Part shown: positions 7,057-14,441 of the stretch, piece after piece
Layout of the letters: each line of letters begins with the position of its first letter
Numbering within the stretch: the first letter of the stretch is position 1
Assembly: GCA_016702645.1 (NCBI GenBank)
Contig: JADJDP010000051.1
Coordinates: forward strand, 1-19,467
Origin: Flavobacteriales bacterium
Lineage (GTDB): Bacteria > Bacteroidota > Bacteroidia > Flavobacteriales_F > PHOS-HE28
Length of the DNA: 19,467 nucleotides
Direction of reading: 5' to 3'
Position numbers and translations under genes: made by a program
The notes under the pieces: generated by a model
What the model was told of the DNA's origin: nothing
What the model saw: the letters and a program-made list of their open reading frames with translations, nothing else
Databases searched by the model: none

Positions 7057-7988
7057 ATGCGTATCGCTATCCTGCTTCTGTTCTCCGGCTTGTGCATGCT
7101 ACCGCGTGCATCCGCACAACAGCTCACCATCATCGAGAGCACCTCGTTCATGCCCGCGCACGAAATGGATTCGGTTTGGCTGGGCGTCGCCACGAGCATG
7201 GGTTACACGGCGCAGATCGCACCCCAATCCACCTTGGACGATATAGCGGGTCTCGCTGCCACCGATGTATTGATCCTCTCTTCTGGGGTGATCGCACTTC
7301 CGGCAGCACGGTTGCATACGCTCTACCAGTACACCCAAAGCGGTCGGCCGTGCTTTGTTCAATCAGGTACCTGGCGAATGCCGAAGGCAGCATCACCTTC
7401 GATTCATTGATGAACGCGATCAACGCCGACTTCCAATGGATGCGTCAGCCAGAGCGGGGACCTGGCACCGGTAACCGTTTCCGGAACACTCGCTACAACG
7501 CCGAACGCCGTGGGCACCTTGAATTACTTCTGGTACGGCTGCACAGGTGGTGGCACTGGCGTGCAGAGTTTCCTGGAAGCCAACGGTTCCGAACTGGGTT
7601 GGGTGCACGCGGCCGATGCCTCCAGCGGTATGGTGATCACCACCTCGGATCAGGATTGGGTGAAGGAATTCGCATCCCTCGAATTGATGGAGAACATCCT
7701 CTTCATGCTCGTTGGGGCAGCGAACGGCATCACCGCGAACGATGCGGCCAGCCCCATCACGGTGCAGCAAAGCAGCGTCGATGGTCGCCTCTTGGTGACG
7801 TCCACCCTCAACTCACCGTGCACCTTCATCCTGCGCGATGCGCGTGGTCGCGAACTACACCGCACGACCTTGTAGGAAAGAGCGCAACGCTCGACCTCGC
7901 CGCATGGAGCGTGGGCACCTACGTGTACGAAGTGCGCACGCGCGATGGCCGGGCCTTTGGCGGTAAAGTGCTATCGACAACGCGCTAA
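7057..7988 (+). CDS. Secreted protein with T9SS-like C-terminus (frameshifted)
   Basis: About 310 aa across four frame segments. The start at 7057 gives the signal peptide MRIAILLLFSGLCMLPRASA, then Q; an in-frame ATG at 7030 was rejected because it would add a polar leader. The N-terminal domain has alternating hydrophobic strands and helices (DVLILSSGVIALP, LHTLYQYTQSGRPCFVQS), reminiscent of class I glutamine-amidotransferase-like folds, but no catalytic Cys-His-Glu set is evident, so this is only a resemblance. The C-terminus has the sorting-domain order: strand LLVTSTLNSPCTFILRDARG, then LDLAAWSVGTYVYEVRTRDG. Shifts are needed near 7365, 7445 and 7870, and the sense continues cleanly across each. 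Cargo of T9SS is the likely role; the molecular function is unknown. Confidence 0.7.
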
Positions 7989-7993
7989 GGCTA

Positions 7994-8028
7994 CGCACTA
8001 GCTCGGCTTTCGAGCGCGTGCGGGACAA
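7994..8028 (+). repeat. Dispersed intergenic repeat, copy 9 (internal deletion)
   Basis: CGCACTAGCTCGGCTTTCG gives the left hairpin. Then GCGCGTG runs directly into CGGGACAA, which is the right end of the full-length element. The T5 hairpin and GGGTTCTAGGGCC block are missing. It starts six bases after the stop at 7988. Confidence 0.75.
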
Positions 8029-8070
8029 TGATCGCTTTACCCCATCGTTTTCGAGCAAACCCCGCTCGTC

Positions 8071-8706
8071 ATGCGCATCCAGAAGTACCTCACCTTTTTT
8101 GTCGTTCCGGTACTCGTTGCCGGTTGCGCAAAGGATGACGGCGGCGCATCGCCGATCGACCCTGCCCCGTCCATCTCGGCCTTCGCTAATTTGGAAGTGG
8201 GCAACTATTGGGTGTACGAGCGCGGTTCGTTCGACTCGTTGAACAATTATCTGGGGCCCGGAACCTTGGACAGCGTTGTGGTAGTGGGCCAAGCGGTGAT
8301 CGACGGCCAGCCCGGCTTCATGCTCAGAACCAACCCGTCCGACCCCTTCCCACAGGACGAGCAATGGATCATCTCCGGCAACAAGTTGCTCGATGGGAAC
8401 GGCCGCGTGCTGTTCTGTACCGCCCCGACGAACACGACGATCTGGTCGGAAGCGGCCGACAATGGCACCACGCAGATCGATTGGTACTTGGCACCGGGCA
8501 CAACTCCGGTGGCGGTGGGTGCCACATCGTTGAGTGCGTGCACTTGGGTGGGCCGCAGAACAACATCCGGCGGTGGCGAATTGGACGATTGGTATGATCA
8601 AGCGTCGCTTTGGGTACCCGGTGTCGGCCTGGTGCTGACCAAGGAAATGCCGGATATGTTCCCGATCGCCGGCCAGCGCAGATTATTGCGCTACCACGTG
8701 CAGTAA
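8071..8706 (+). CDS. Putative lipoprotein of unknown function
   Basis: Intact 211-aa protein. The signal MRIQKYLTFFVVPVLVAGC contains the lipobox LVAGC with the lipidated cysteine at residue 19, followed by a Gly/Asp/Pro-rich linker (AKDDGGASPIDPAPS). The mature part starts with NLEVGNYWVYERG, a pattern common in extracellular Bacteroidota lipoproteins. It continues with strands such as DSVVVVGQAVIDGQPGFML and finishes WVPGVGLVLTKE, then RRLLRYHV. This matches a general class of small beta-rich lipoproteins in which the last strands include G-x-G-L-V-x-x-x; no defined activity is known to me. It sits alone between copies 9 and 10. Confidence 0.8.
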   Translation: MRIQKYLTFFVVPVLVAGCAKDDGGASPIDPAPSISAFANLEVGNYWVYERGSFDSLNNYLGPGTLDSVVVVGQAVIDGQPGFMLRTNPSDPFPQDEQWIISGNKLLDGNGRVLFCTAPTNTTIWSEAADNGTTQIDWYLAPGTTPVAVGATSLSACTWVGRRTTSGGGELDDWYDQASLWVPGVGLVLTKEMPDMFPIAGQRRLLRYHVQ

Positions 8707-8708
8707 CT

Positions 8709-8746
8709 CCGCACTGGTTCGGCTGTTGCGCGCGGGCGGGCGCTGG
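8709..8746 (+). repeat. Dispersed intergenic repeat, copy 10 (left half only)
   Basis: CCGCACTGGTTCGGCTGTTG, then GCGCGGGCGGGCGCTGG, matches the left half with substitutions in the loop (TTCG for CTCG). It lies in the 50-bp convergent gap, three bases after the stop of the lipoprotein gene and before the stop of the minus-strand gene at 8757. Confidence 0.7.
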
Positions 8747-8756
8747 CCAACTAGCC

Positions 8757-9201
8757 TTACTCGACCAGGATCACTCTACCAGCCAAGTGACGCACCGGTC
8801 CGTTGCCATCACGGACACGGACATCCACCAAGTACAGTTTTGAGCCGGCCGGAGCCTTGCCAAGGATCGCCTTCTGTTCGTCGGTCAGTTCGGCCTTGTT
8901 GGAAACAGCTTCCACCACCGAGTCGTTCATCAAGGTGACCACCGTGAACCCGACAATTTCCAACGCAAGCCGTGATCCGGATACCCAATGGTCACTACCA
9001 ACCTGTCGGTATGAATGAGGTCCTCTCTGGCGATCTCATTGATGTCATCAAGAACAAAAAACGATTCGCCGACGTGGAGCGCCAAGTGGACGGAGGTCGA
9101 GTCATTCGCGTTCAACTTACCCTTCGGCACGAGATCCTGTCCGCCAGCTGTGAACGTAATAACACATACAATGATAAGGTCAGGGACCGGACCGGGGTCA
9201 T
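8757..9201 (-). CDS. Small exported protein resembling GldM C-terminal domain (frameshifted)
   Basis: About 148 aa. The C-terminal block reads LEIVGFTVVTLMNDSVVEA, then ELTDEQKAILGKAPAGSKLY, then LVDVRVRDGNG and a final strand GRVILVE. This order of a beta-strand, an S-N-K-A-x-L-T-x-x-Q-K helix, a G-S-K-L-Y strand and a closing strand resembles the last domain of the gliding/T9SS core protein GldM. Here it appears alone, without the GldM membrane helix and periplasmic repeats. The N-terminus (ATG at 9201) has a hydrophobic export signal (LIIVCVITFTAGG) in a second frame. Shifts are likely near 9185 and 9002. It could be a stand-alone GldM-C-like module or a remnant; I recognise no further function. 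Confidence 0.55.
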
Positions 9202-9277
9202 GCGTTGAAGATAACTGACCATGTGATGCACATATGCTAGACTTGTTTTGCGTCAACCACCTACAATACCGCTCAAA

Positions 9278-9478
9278 ATGAAATTCAGCCTCAGCAACAG
9301 AAAGTGGTACGACTGGATCTTGATCGTCCTGGGAGGTCTTGGGGTGCTTGGGCAGTTGGCCATCCTCGCAAGTGCAAGTGAGGAACTTAAGTTCTCGTGG
9401 TTGTCGCTCTTGGTCAGTCTTGCATTCCTCTGGTTCGGCACTGTGCCGCGAGAAAAGAAGGTGGCAGGTGACAGCTGA
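9278..9478 (+). CDS. Small membrane protein, two predicted TM helices
   Basis: 66 aa starting MKFSLSNRKWYDWILIVLGG. Two hydrophobic segments are visible, roughly residues 13-31 (WILIVLGGLGVLGQLAILA) and 39-54 (FSWLSLLVSLAFLWFG), joined by a short polar turn (SASEELK). The N-terminus is basic and the tail (PREKKVAGDS) is polar, so both ends probably face the cytoplasm. The ATG at 9278 was chosen over 9248 because the intervening segment is Pro-rich and the sequence upstream of 9278 is A-rich. The gene is divergent to the GldM-C-like gene and is followed by copy 11 and a terminator. No family is recognised. Confidence 0.65.
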   Translation: MKFSLSNRKWYDWILIVLGGLGVLGQLAILASASEELKFSWLSLLVSLAFLWFGTVPREKKVAGDS

Positions 9479-9483
9479 TCCCG

Positions 9484-9520
9484 CCCGCACGAGCTCGGCC
9501 GTCCTGCGCGTGCAGGCCCG
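9484..9520 (+). repeat. Dispersed intergenic repeat, copy 11 (left half only)
   Basis: CCCGCACGAGCTCGGCCGTC followed by GCGCGTGCAGGC matches the left half. It lies five bases after the stop at 9478 and directly before the terminator hairpin at 9524, which may have replaced the right half. Confidence 0.75.
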
Positions 9521-9523
9521 ATC

Positions 9524-9549
9524 AAGAGCGGCGCTTGCGCCGCTCTTTT
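9524..9549. terminator. Strong bidirectional intrinsic terminator
   Basis: A perfect 11-bp stem AAGAGCGGCGC / GCGCCGCTCTT with a TT loop, followed by TT on the plus strand and flanked by A residues that give U-runs on either strand. It lies in the convergent gap between the small membrane protein genes at 9278-9478 (plus) and 9590-9733 (minus) and can serve both. Confidence 0.85.
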
Positions 9550-9589
9550 CTGAGCTGCCAAAGCGCAATGCATCCGAATATGGCTACAC

Positions 9590-9733
9590 CTATCCCTCGA
9601 CCGCGTATTCCACATCGTTGATCTGGTGATAGGGTGGATCGATGATGAGGTATAGAACAAAGACCAGCACTACCCCAACGACCCACGGGCCCCACGTCAC
9701 ATACTTACTCTTCCGCTGCGCCTTCATGTTCAT
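9590..9733 (-). CDS. Very small single-pass membrane protein (47 aa)
   Basis: A short minus-strand frame starting MNMKAQRKSKYVTWGPWVVG. A basic N-terminus precedes one hydrophobic helix (GPWVVGVVLVFVLYLII), then a short polar tail (DPPYHQINDVEYAVEG). This is the layout of a single-span inner-membrane protein with the N-terminus inside. The start may be 9733 or 9727, six bases apart. It is the only plausible gene between copies 11 and 12. Support is compositional plus context: a terminator downstream and a clear positive-inside pattern. No homologue is recognised. Confidence 0.5.
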   Translation of the reverse strand: MNMKAQRKSKYVTWGPWVVGVVLVFVLYLIIDPPYHQINDVEYAVEG

Positions 9734-9747
9734 GAAAGTAGGCTCCC

Positions 9748-9775
9748 AGTACTAGCTCGGCTGCCGCGCGCGCGG
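9748..9775 (+). repeat. Dispersed intergenic repeat, copy 12 (left hairpin only)
   Basis: ACTAGCTCGGCTGCCGCGCG matches the left hairpin; the rest of the element is missing. It lies between the start of the 47-aa gene and the stop of the next minus-strand gene at 9815. Confidence 0.65.
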
Positions 9776-9814
9776 AGAGTGTCACACCCGTTGACGCTTC
9801 CGCGTGTGCCTTAA

Positions 9815-10776
9815 CTACAGCTTCCCGGAGCAGAGGTCTTTAGCCATGTTGGCCGTCTGCAGATGGTAGCCGGTGTTGAAGTACACCACCTCACCGGAAG
9901 TGCTGTGCTGCACCCAGATGAGCTGGTCGCGCCCCCAGCGGATGGCGGTGATGTATTGGAAGTTTTCCTTGGCGATCAGCTTAGCTTCCAGTTCTTCGGG
10001 CGAAATGCGTATGATCCTCTTCGGGCACGTTAAAGCGCATCCTTCTTGCTTTCCACCTCGAACCAACCCTTGTGCTTGTCGAGGTCCCATTGCTCCAGAG
10101 CGTTGTCGCAGATGTACATAGTGCCATCGAAAATAGCCGGGTAGGCGACCTCATCCCAGCGGCGCTGCATGCCCAGATAGGGGGTCCCCTCTTTCAGGTG
10201 CTTGTCCACTATGCGCAGTCCATTGGCTATTTGCTGCGGCGTCCAGTTGCGGATCACCGCGTCGGTATAGAGGCTGCGGAAAACGCTGCACGTGGTATCG
10301 GGCTTCATGTAAGCGTACTGCATGTTGCAGTTCGCCACTGGAATGGACACGTCCAGCGGCAGGAAGGCGATCGTCCGATCGAAGCGTTCCCGATCATAGC
10401 GGTACTCCGGATCGCTCCACGGTATCCATAGTTGCAGACGCGGCTCTTGCGTGCGGAAACCGTCGTACAGCATTTCCATGGGAACCATGGTCAGGAAGGA
10501 ATAGCCCGACGGCTTGGCCATGCGTTCCTCGTACTCGCCGATCTGGTTGATCGAGCGGACTTCGATGGGCGAGATGGTCCACACCTCTTTCAGCGCCTTC
10601 TCCACGCCTGGATGTCCTGGTCGGAGGTGCGCAGGAATATCACCGTAGTGCTGGCCTTGAGCGCTGCGAGCACGGGTTGATGCTCTTTCTTCTTCATATC
10701 GCGCAGCACATTGCATTGCCGAACGACTGCGCCGCCATCAGGAACATGAACAACAAGAGAGCGAGGATCTTCTCAT
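9815..10776 (-). CDS. Secreted protein of unknown function (frameshifted)
   Basis: About 318 aa. At the start, one missing A in ATGAGAAGATC would restore MRKILALLLFMFLMAAQSFG, an ideal signal peptide, so 10776 is the likely start. The protein then reads LRDMKKKEHQPVLAALKAST, TVIFLRTSDQD, GVEKALKEVWTISPIEVRSI, YSFLTMVPMEMLY, and later YLGMQRRWDEVAYPAIFDGT, then EELEAKLIAKENFQYITAI. The segment with A-L-K-E-x-W-T-x-x-P-I-E followed by G-Y-S-F resembles an uncharacterised exported family of Bacteroidota that I cannot name. Further shifts are needed near 10720, 10610 and 10030. No catalytic motif is evident. It is the single gene between copies 12 and 13. Confidence 0.65.
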
Positions 10777-10849
10777 CAGGGAGCTGGTGCTTTGGCAAAT
10801 GCGTAATGCGCCGGGGTTCTTTCCGGCCAAATATGCCCAAAGGAACCCA

Positions 10850-10971
10850 CCTGCACGCACGCTTGGCTGTCGCGGGCAGGCGCTCGCCTTTTCCCGAGGG
10901 CCTCGGGGTTCCAGGCCCACAGGCCCGCCGGGACAAGTCTTGTGCGATCAACGAGAAGGTGGGGCAGAGCC
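10850..10971 (+). repeat. Dispersed intergenic repeat, copy 13 (full length, extended right end)
   Basis: Full-length copy in the 332-bp divergent gap (10777-11108). The left hairpin is diverged (CACGCTTGGCTGTCGCGGGC) and the middle is GCTCGCC-TTTT. In the right half the stem is GGCC-CACA-GGCC. Past GGGACAAGTCTTGTGC it continues with GATCAAC, AGAAG and GGGCAGAGCC, as in copy 5 (three mismatches over about 49 bases). Apart from this copy I see no gene in the gap. Confidence 0.92.
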
Positions 10972-11108
10972 ACCAGCTGAAGTGCATGCGGGATGAGCCG
11001 AGCGTTATCCCTACTCGCCGGGCCGACCGTTCGCCTTGGGCTTACGATGCGAGCGGATGCGGCGGATGGTTGTTTTGCACGAGCTCGCAGCGTGCGACCT
11101 ACAAGACC

Positions 11109-12949
11109 ATGAAGCAGATCATCGTTTCCGCATTGTGCCTCTTACCCATCGTTGCTGGAGCGCAGCTCACGGGCATCAAAACCATCGGTGGTGCCAATCC
11201 CGACTATCCCACCATTACGGCGGCCGTTGGCGACCTCACGAACCAAGGCGCGGTCGGCAACTTGGTGTTCAACATACGTCCAGGCACGTACACGGGCCGC
11301 TATGCATTGGGCACCATTGCGGGCAACTATGGTAGCATCACCTTCAAGAGCGAGAACAACGTGGCGGATTCCGTTGTGCTGGAGAGCGATGCTTCAACAG
11401 CCATGAACAATTACATCTTCAAGCTCGATGGCACGGACAGTATCGTCTTCGATCACCTTTCGTTCCGGCCATTGGACACTGTGTATGCCCGTTCCATCTA
11501 CTTCGTCAACGAATGCCTCGCGCTCACCATCACGCATTGCTTGTTCCAGGGCAGCACCTACCCCGAGTCGTTCGAGGGCTACTATCGCGCCATTGTGCAA
11601 TGCGACCAGGACAACTTTGGCCCGGCGAACCCGCAGGATGTCACGATCACCGACAACGTCTTCCGCAATGGTTACTCCGCGCTGGACCTCAAGTTCGACG
11701 ACTTCGGCGGCGCACGCTCCTATGGCTTGAACGTGAGCGGTAACGTATTCGAAGACCAATACTCCTGCGGAATGGAAGTGTGTGGTGCGCCGTAGGGCGA
11801 TCACCGAGAACCGGATAACGACGTCCAAGGGCTACTACTACATCGGGGTCGACACAAGGCACTTCGATGGTGGCGGCAAAGTGCGCAACCGTATTGATGC
11901 CCGCGCCACCACAGGCAGTTGCTTCGGGTATTGAATACGGCGACACGCAATCAACCACGGGCAACGATCAGCAACAACATGGTGCACTGCATCTCCGTGA
12001 GCGAAGCGTCCGGCATCGCGCTGGAAGATGTGTGGGGCGTGACCGTCGTGCACAACAGCGTGCTCATCGGTGCTGGCAGTGCCGTGACCAGCGCTGCTTT
12101 CCACCACCGGGGTACACAGTCGGCCGGCCAGGACGCCGTGGTGCATAACAACCTCTTTGCCAACCACGCCGCCGGGGTGGCTTACCAAGTTGACGTGCCA
12201 GCGAACGTTGCTGCAGAAGACCACAACGGCCTCTTCACCAACGGACCCAAGATCAGCATGATAGCCGGGAACCTCATTCCGGACCTGTCCGCCCATCAAT
12301 CCGTTACGGGCATGGGGGCCAACGATGCGGACATGGACCCGGTGTTCCCGTTGCAACCGGACCTGCACATGAACACGTGCTCCAGCGGATTCGCCGGTGC
12401 GTACTTCAGCGGAGTGGACAGTGATCTTGATGGTGATGCGCGTGGCAACCCCGTTTGTGACATGGGTGCCGACGAGCACTCCTTCTCGGATACGATCCAA
12501 ACACCGGTGATCTATCTGAGCAGCGACTCACTGCCCTTCACCTTGAGCGTGGGCGCATCGTTCAGTCAGTACGATTGGAGCACCGGGGCTTCCACGCCCA
12601 CCATCCAGATCAACGCGGGCGGAACATATTCGTGTACCGTGGTGGATGCGAATGGGTGCGCGTATACAATGAACGTGCTCGTGGTGGTGGATCCGGGTAC
12701 GGGAGTGTTCACCAGCGCGGCCAGCAGTGTGGCGCTGTTCCCGGTACCCGTGTCCAACGCAATGACGATCCAAGGCCTTGCACCAGGGGTGCGCTACGAA
12801 GTGCTCGATGGAGCGGCCGTGTTGTGCTGCGTGGATCGGGCAATGGCACCAGCACCACGATGGATGCCACGGCCCTCAGGCACGGGCTGCACCTTTTGCG
12901 CTGGCTGGACGAAGGCGCCCTGTGCGTGTTGCGGTTCATTAAAGACTGA
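11109..12949 (+). CDS. Right-handed beta-helix protein with T9SS sorting domain (frameshifted)
   Basis: About 610 aa in total. The start at 11109 gives the signal peptide MKQIIVSALCLLPIVAGAQL. Next comes GGANPDYPTITAAVGDL, the usual opening of pectate-lyase-like beta-helix proteins, then repeated short turns (IVFDHLSFRPLDT, LTITHCLFQGSTY, VTITDNVFRNGYSALDL, ATISNNMVHCISVSEASG, VTVVHNSVLIG). The helix ends with GNPVCDMGADEHSF, typical of such Bacteroidota cargo. An Ig-like segment follows (YDWSTGASTPTIQINAGGTY, SCTVVDANGC). The final T9SS domain begins ALFPVPVSNAMTIQGL and ends GLHLLRWLDEGALCVLRFI. Frame changes are needed near 11790, 11930, 11965 and 12825. It is likely a secreted surface protein that binds or cleaves polysaccharide, but no catalytic residues can be assigned. 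Confidence 0.85.
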
Positions 12950-12970
12950 TCAACGAGCCGCACATTGGTC

Positions 12971-13043
12971 CCTGCACCAGCTCGGCTGTAGCGCGCGGGC
13001 AGGCGCGGGTCTCTTTTGGTCTTCCCCCAAGGACAAGTCTTGC
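12971..13043 (+). repeat. Dispersed intergenic repeat, copy 14 (middle replaced), last copy
   Basis: CCTGCACCAGCTCGGCTGTA and GCGCGGGCAGGCGC match the left half; GGACAAGTCTTG matches the right end. The middle is replaced by about 20 unrelated bases. It is the last copy in the window: none follows over the remaining 6.4 kb. Confidence 0.85.
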
Positions 13044-13098
13044 ACCATGCACATGCGGAACAGCGGAGCCTATGCACCAACGTCCGTACTTTTCCATC

Positions 13099-13905
13099 AT
13101 GAAGCATTGGACCCGCCCTTTCCTGTGCCTGGCACTGGCAACCCCGTTGCACACGGCTGCACAACAAGCATTGCCCACCGCACCGCTACCCACCAGTGGA
13201 TGGCGCACGACGAGTTTGAATTTCGGAACGGGCGTGGAGACGGATCGTTTCGAGACGATGTCGTTGCCACAGCTGATGGCCTTCGCCAAGACCAGCCAGG
13301 AACTGCAACGGGATCTCAGTCAGTTCGATGAAAAGGTGACCACCACCACCAGCGGCCTCGGGCTCTTCGTCATGGCCGGGTTCGGACGACCGAAGACGGT
13401 GCCAACCACCACCAACACCACCAGCGAAGTGCAAGTGGGCGTGGGGCTGCACACACCGCGCGAAGCCATGGTGACGTACCGGAACCAGCACATGGACACG
13501 TCCATCGTTTACTGCAACCTGCAAACCGAGATCAGTTTGGAAACGGCCTACTTGCTGCGTGGACGCTGGAGCCGCTATGTGCATTGGCACGTGGGTCTCG
13601 GCGCCAACGGCGGGTTGACCGTGGGCAACAAGATGATGCTGATCGAGGGTCGCTATTTGGCGGACGACGAGCACCCATCGCAACAGCAGGCCGAAGAGAT
13701 GAACAAACACACCTACGGCGCGAAGCAGGTGTACTACACGCGCCTCTTCATTCCCACCGGCATCAAGTTCAGGATAGGGCCGCGCTGGCAGGTGGGCATG
13801 GACTACAGGTTGGGCGTCGGCTGGCAGTTCGTTCCGGGCCACGATACCAACCGCATCGCGGTCACCGGGGCCGGGCTTATCGGGGCGAAGTACTCCTTCA
13901 ATTGA
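13099..13905 (+). CDS. Outer-membrane beta-barrel protein
   Basis: Intact 268-aa protein. The start at 13099 gives MKHWTRPFLCLALATPLHTA, then AQQ, a signal peptide; an in-frame ATG 27 bases upstream adds a polar leader and was rejected. After an N-terminal polar stretch (TSLNFGTGVETDRFETM, then a helix LPQLMAFAKTSQELQRDLSQ) come amphipathic strands typical of a barrel: SGLGLFVMAGFG, SEVQVGVGLHT, YVHWHVGLGANGGLTVG, YYTRLFIPTGIKFRIG, WQVGMDYRLGVGWQFV, and the terminal strand AGLIGAKYSF, ending in an aromatic residue as outer-membrane barrels do. Its role is unknown. The TonB-C gene follows 49 bases later on the same strand and may be co-transcribed. Confidence 0.78.
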   Translation: MKHWTRPFLCLALATPLHTAAQQALPTAPLPTSGWRTTSLNFGTGVETDRFETMSLPQLMAFAKTSQELQRDLSQFDEKVTTTTSGLGLFVMAGFGRPKTVPTTTNTTSEVQVGVGLHTPREAMVTYRNQHMDTSIVYCNLQTEISLETAYLLRGRWSRYVHWHVGLGANGGLTVGNKMMLIEGRYLADDEHPSQQQAEEMNKHTYGAKQVYYTRLFIPTGIKFRIGPRWQVGMDYRLGVGWQFVPGHDTNRIAVTGAGLIGAKYSFN

Positions 13906-13954
13906 GATCCAGCACCCGGTTCCGCGCGCACATGACCGCCTTTACTTACGTGCT

Positions 13955-14441
13955 ATGAAGAAGCTCGCACTCCTGCTGGCCATGCTGGCTTGCAGCGTCC
14001 TACTCGCCCAGCAGGATCCGCCACTACCCGCACAGACCTATTTGGATTCCATCGTTTCCACAACGGATGAAGGCGATCGGGAGAATGTGGAAGCACCTCC
14101 GCTACCGCCGCAAAGGGAGGAGGTGTTCGGTCTTCTTACCGTTGAAGAGGCAACCGGAATTCCCGGGCGGACAGGAGGCCATGGCCCGCTTCGTGGTAAA
14201 GAACACGAAGTACCCTCCCGAAATGATAGATGCGAACGTGCAGGGCCGGGTGTACATGGAGTTCGTGGTGCGAAAGGATGGCCGCATCACCGATGTGGAG
14301 GTCAAGCGCGGCGTGGCGCGCCAGCTGGATGAGGAAGCGGAGCGCGTTGTGAAGAGCATGCCGAACTGGAAGCCGGCCATAATGAACGGCAAGCCCGTGG
14401 CGTGCACCATGATCTTGCCGGTGAAGTTCACGCTGAAGTAG
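13955..14441 (+). CDS. Secreted/periplasmic TonB C-terminal domain protein (one frameshift)
   Basis: About 162 aa after bridging a shift near 14140. Residues 1-18 form a signal peptide (MKKLALLLAMLACSVLLA) followed by a Pro-rich linker (QQDPPLPAQTY, APPLPPQREEV). The second frame has the hallmark QPEFPGGQEAMARFVVKN, then KYPPEMIDANVQGRVYMEFV, VRKDGRITDVEVKRGV, ERVVKSMPNWKPAIMNGK and VACTMILPVKFTLK. This is the TonB C-terminal domain as found in Bacteroidota (P-E-F-P-G-G, then Y-P, then G-x-V-x-x-x-F-V, then W-x-P-A). Full TonB proteins energise outer-membrane receptors; here there is a cleavable-looking signal rather than a long anchor and proton-channel partners are not nearby, so a stand-alone TonB-C domain protein is equally possible. 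Confidence 0.85.

Noticed and set aside
10677..11108. N-terminal extension of the beta-helix protein frame
   Set aside because: The extension covers the antisense of the neighbouring gene start and repeat copy 13; the signal peptide at 11109 marks the real start.
885..13043. Canonical integron attC sites
   Set aside because: No consistent RYYYAAC/GTTRRRY boxes at the repeat ends and no integrase gene in the window. Only the architecture and partial inverted symmetry match.
885..13043. CRISPR array
   Set aside because: Copies are about 100 bp, imperfect, and separated by whole genes rather than by short uniform spacers.
885..13043. Repeats acting simply as transcription terminators
   Set aside because: The middle hairpin has terminator-like shape, but the T-run is in the loop, copies occur in divergent promoter regions, and orientation ignores gene direction.
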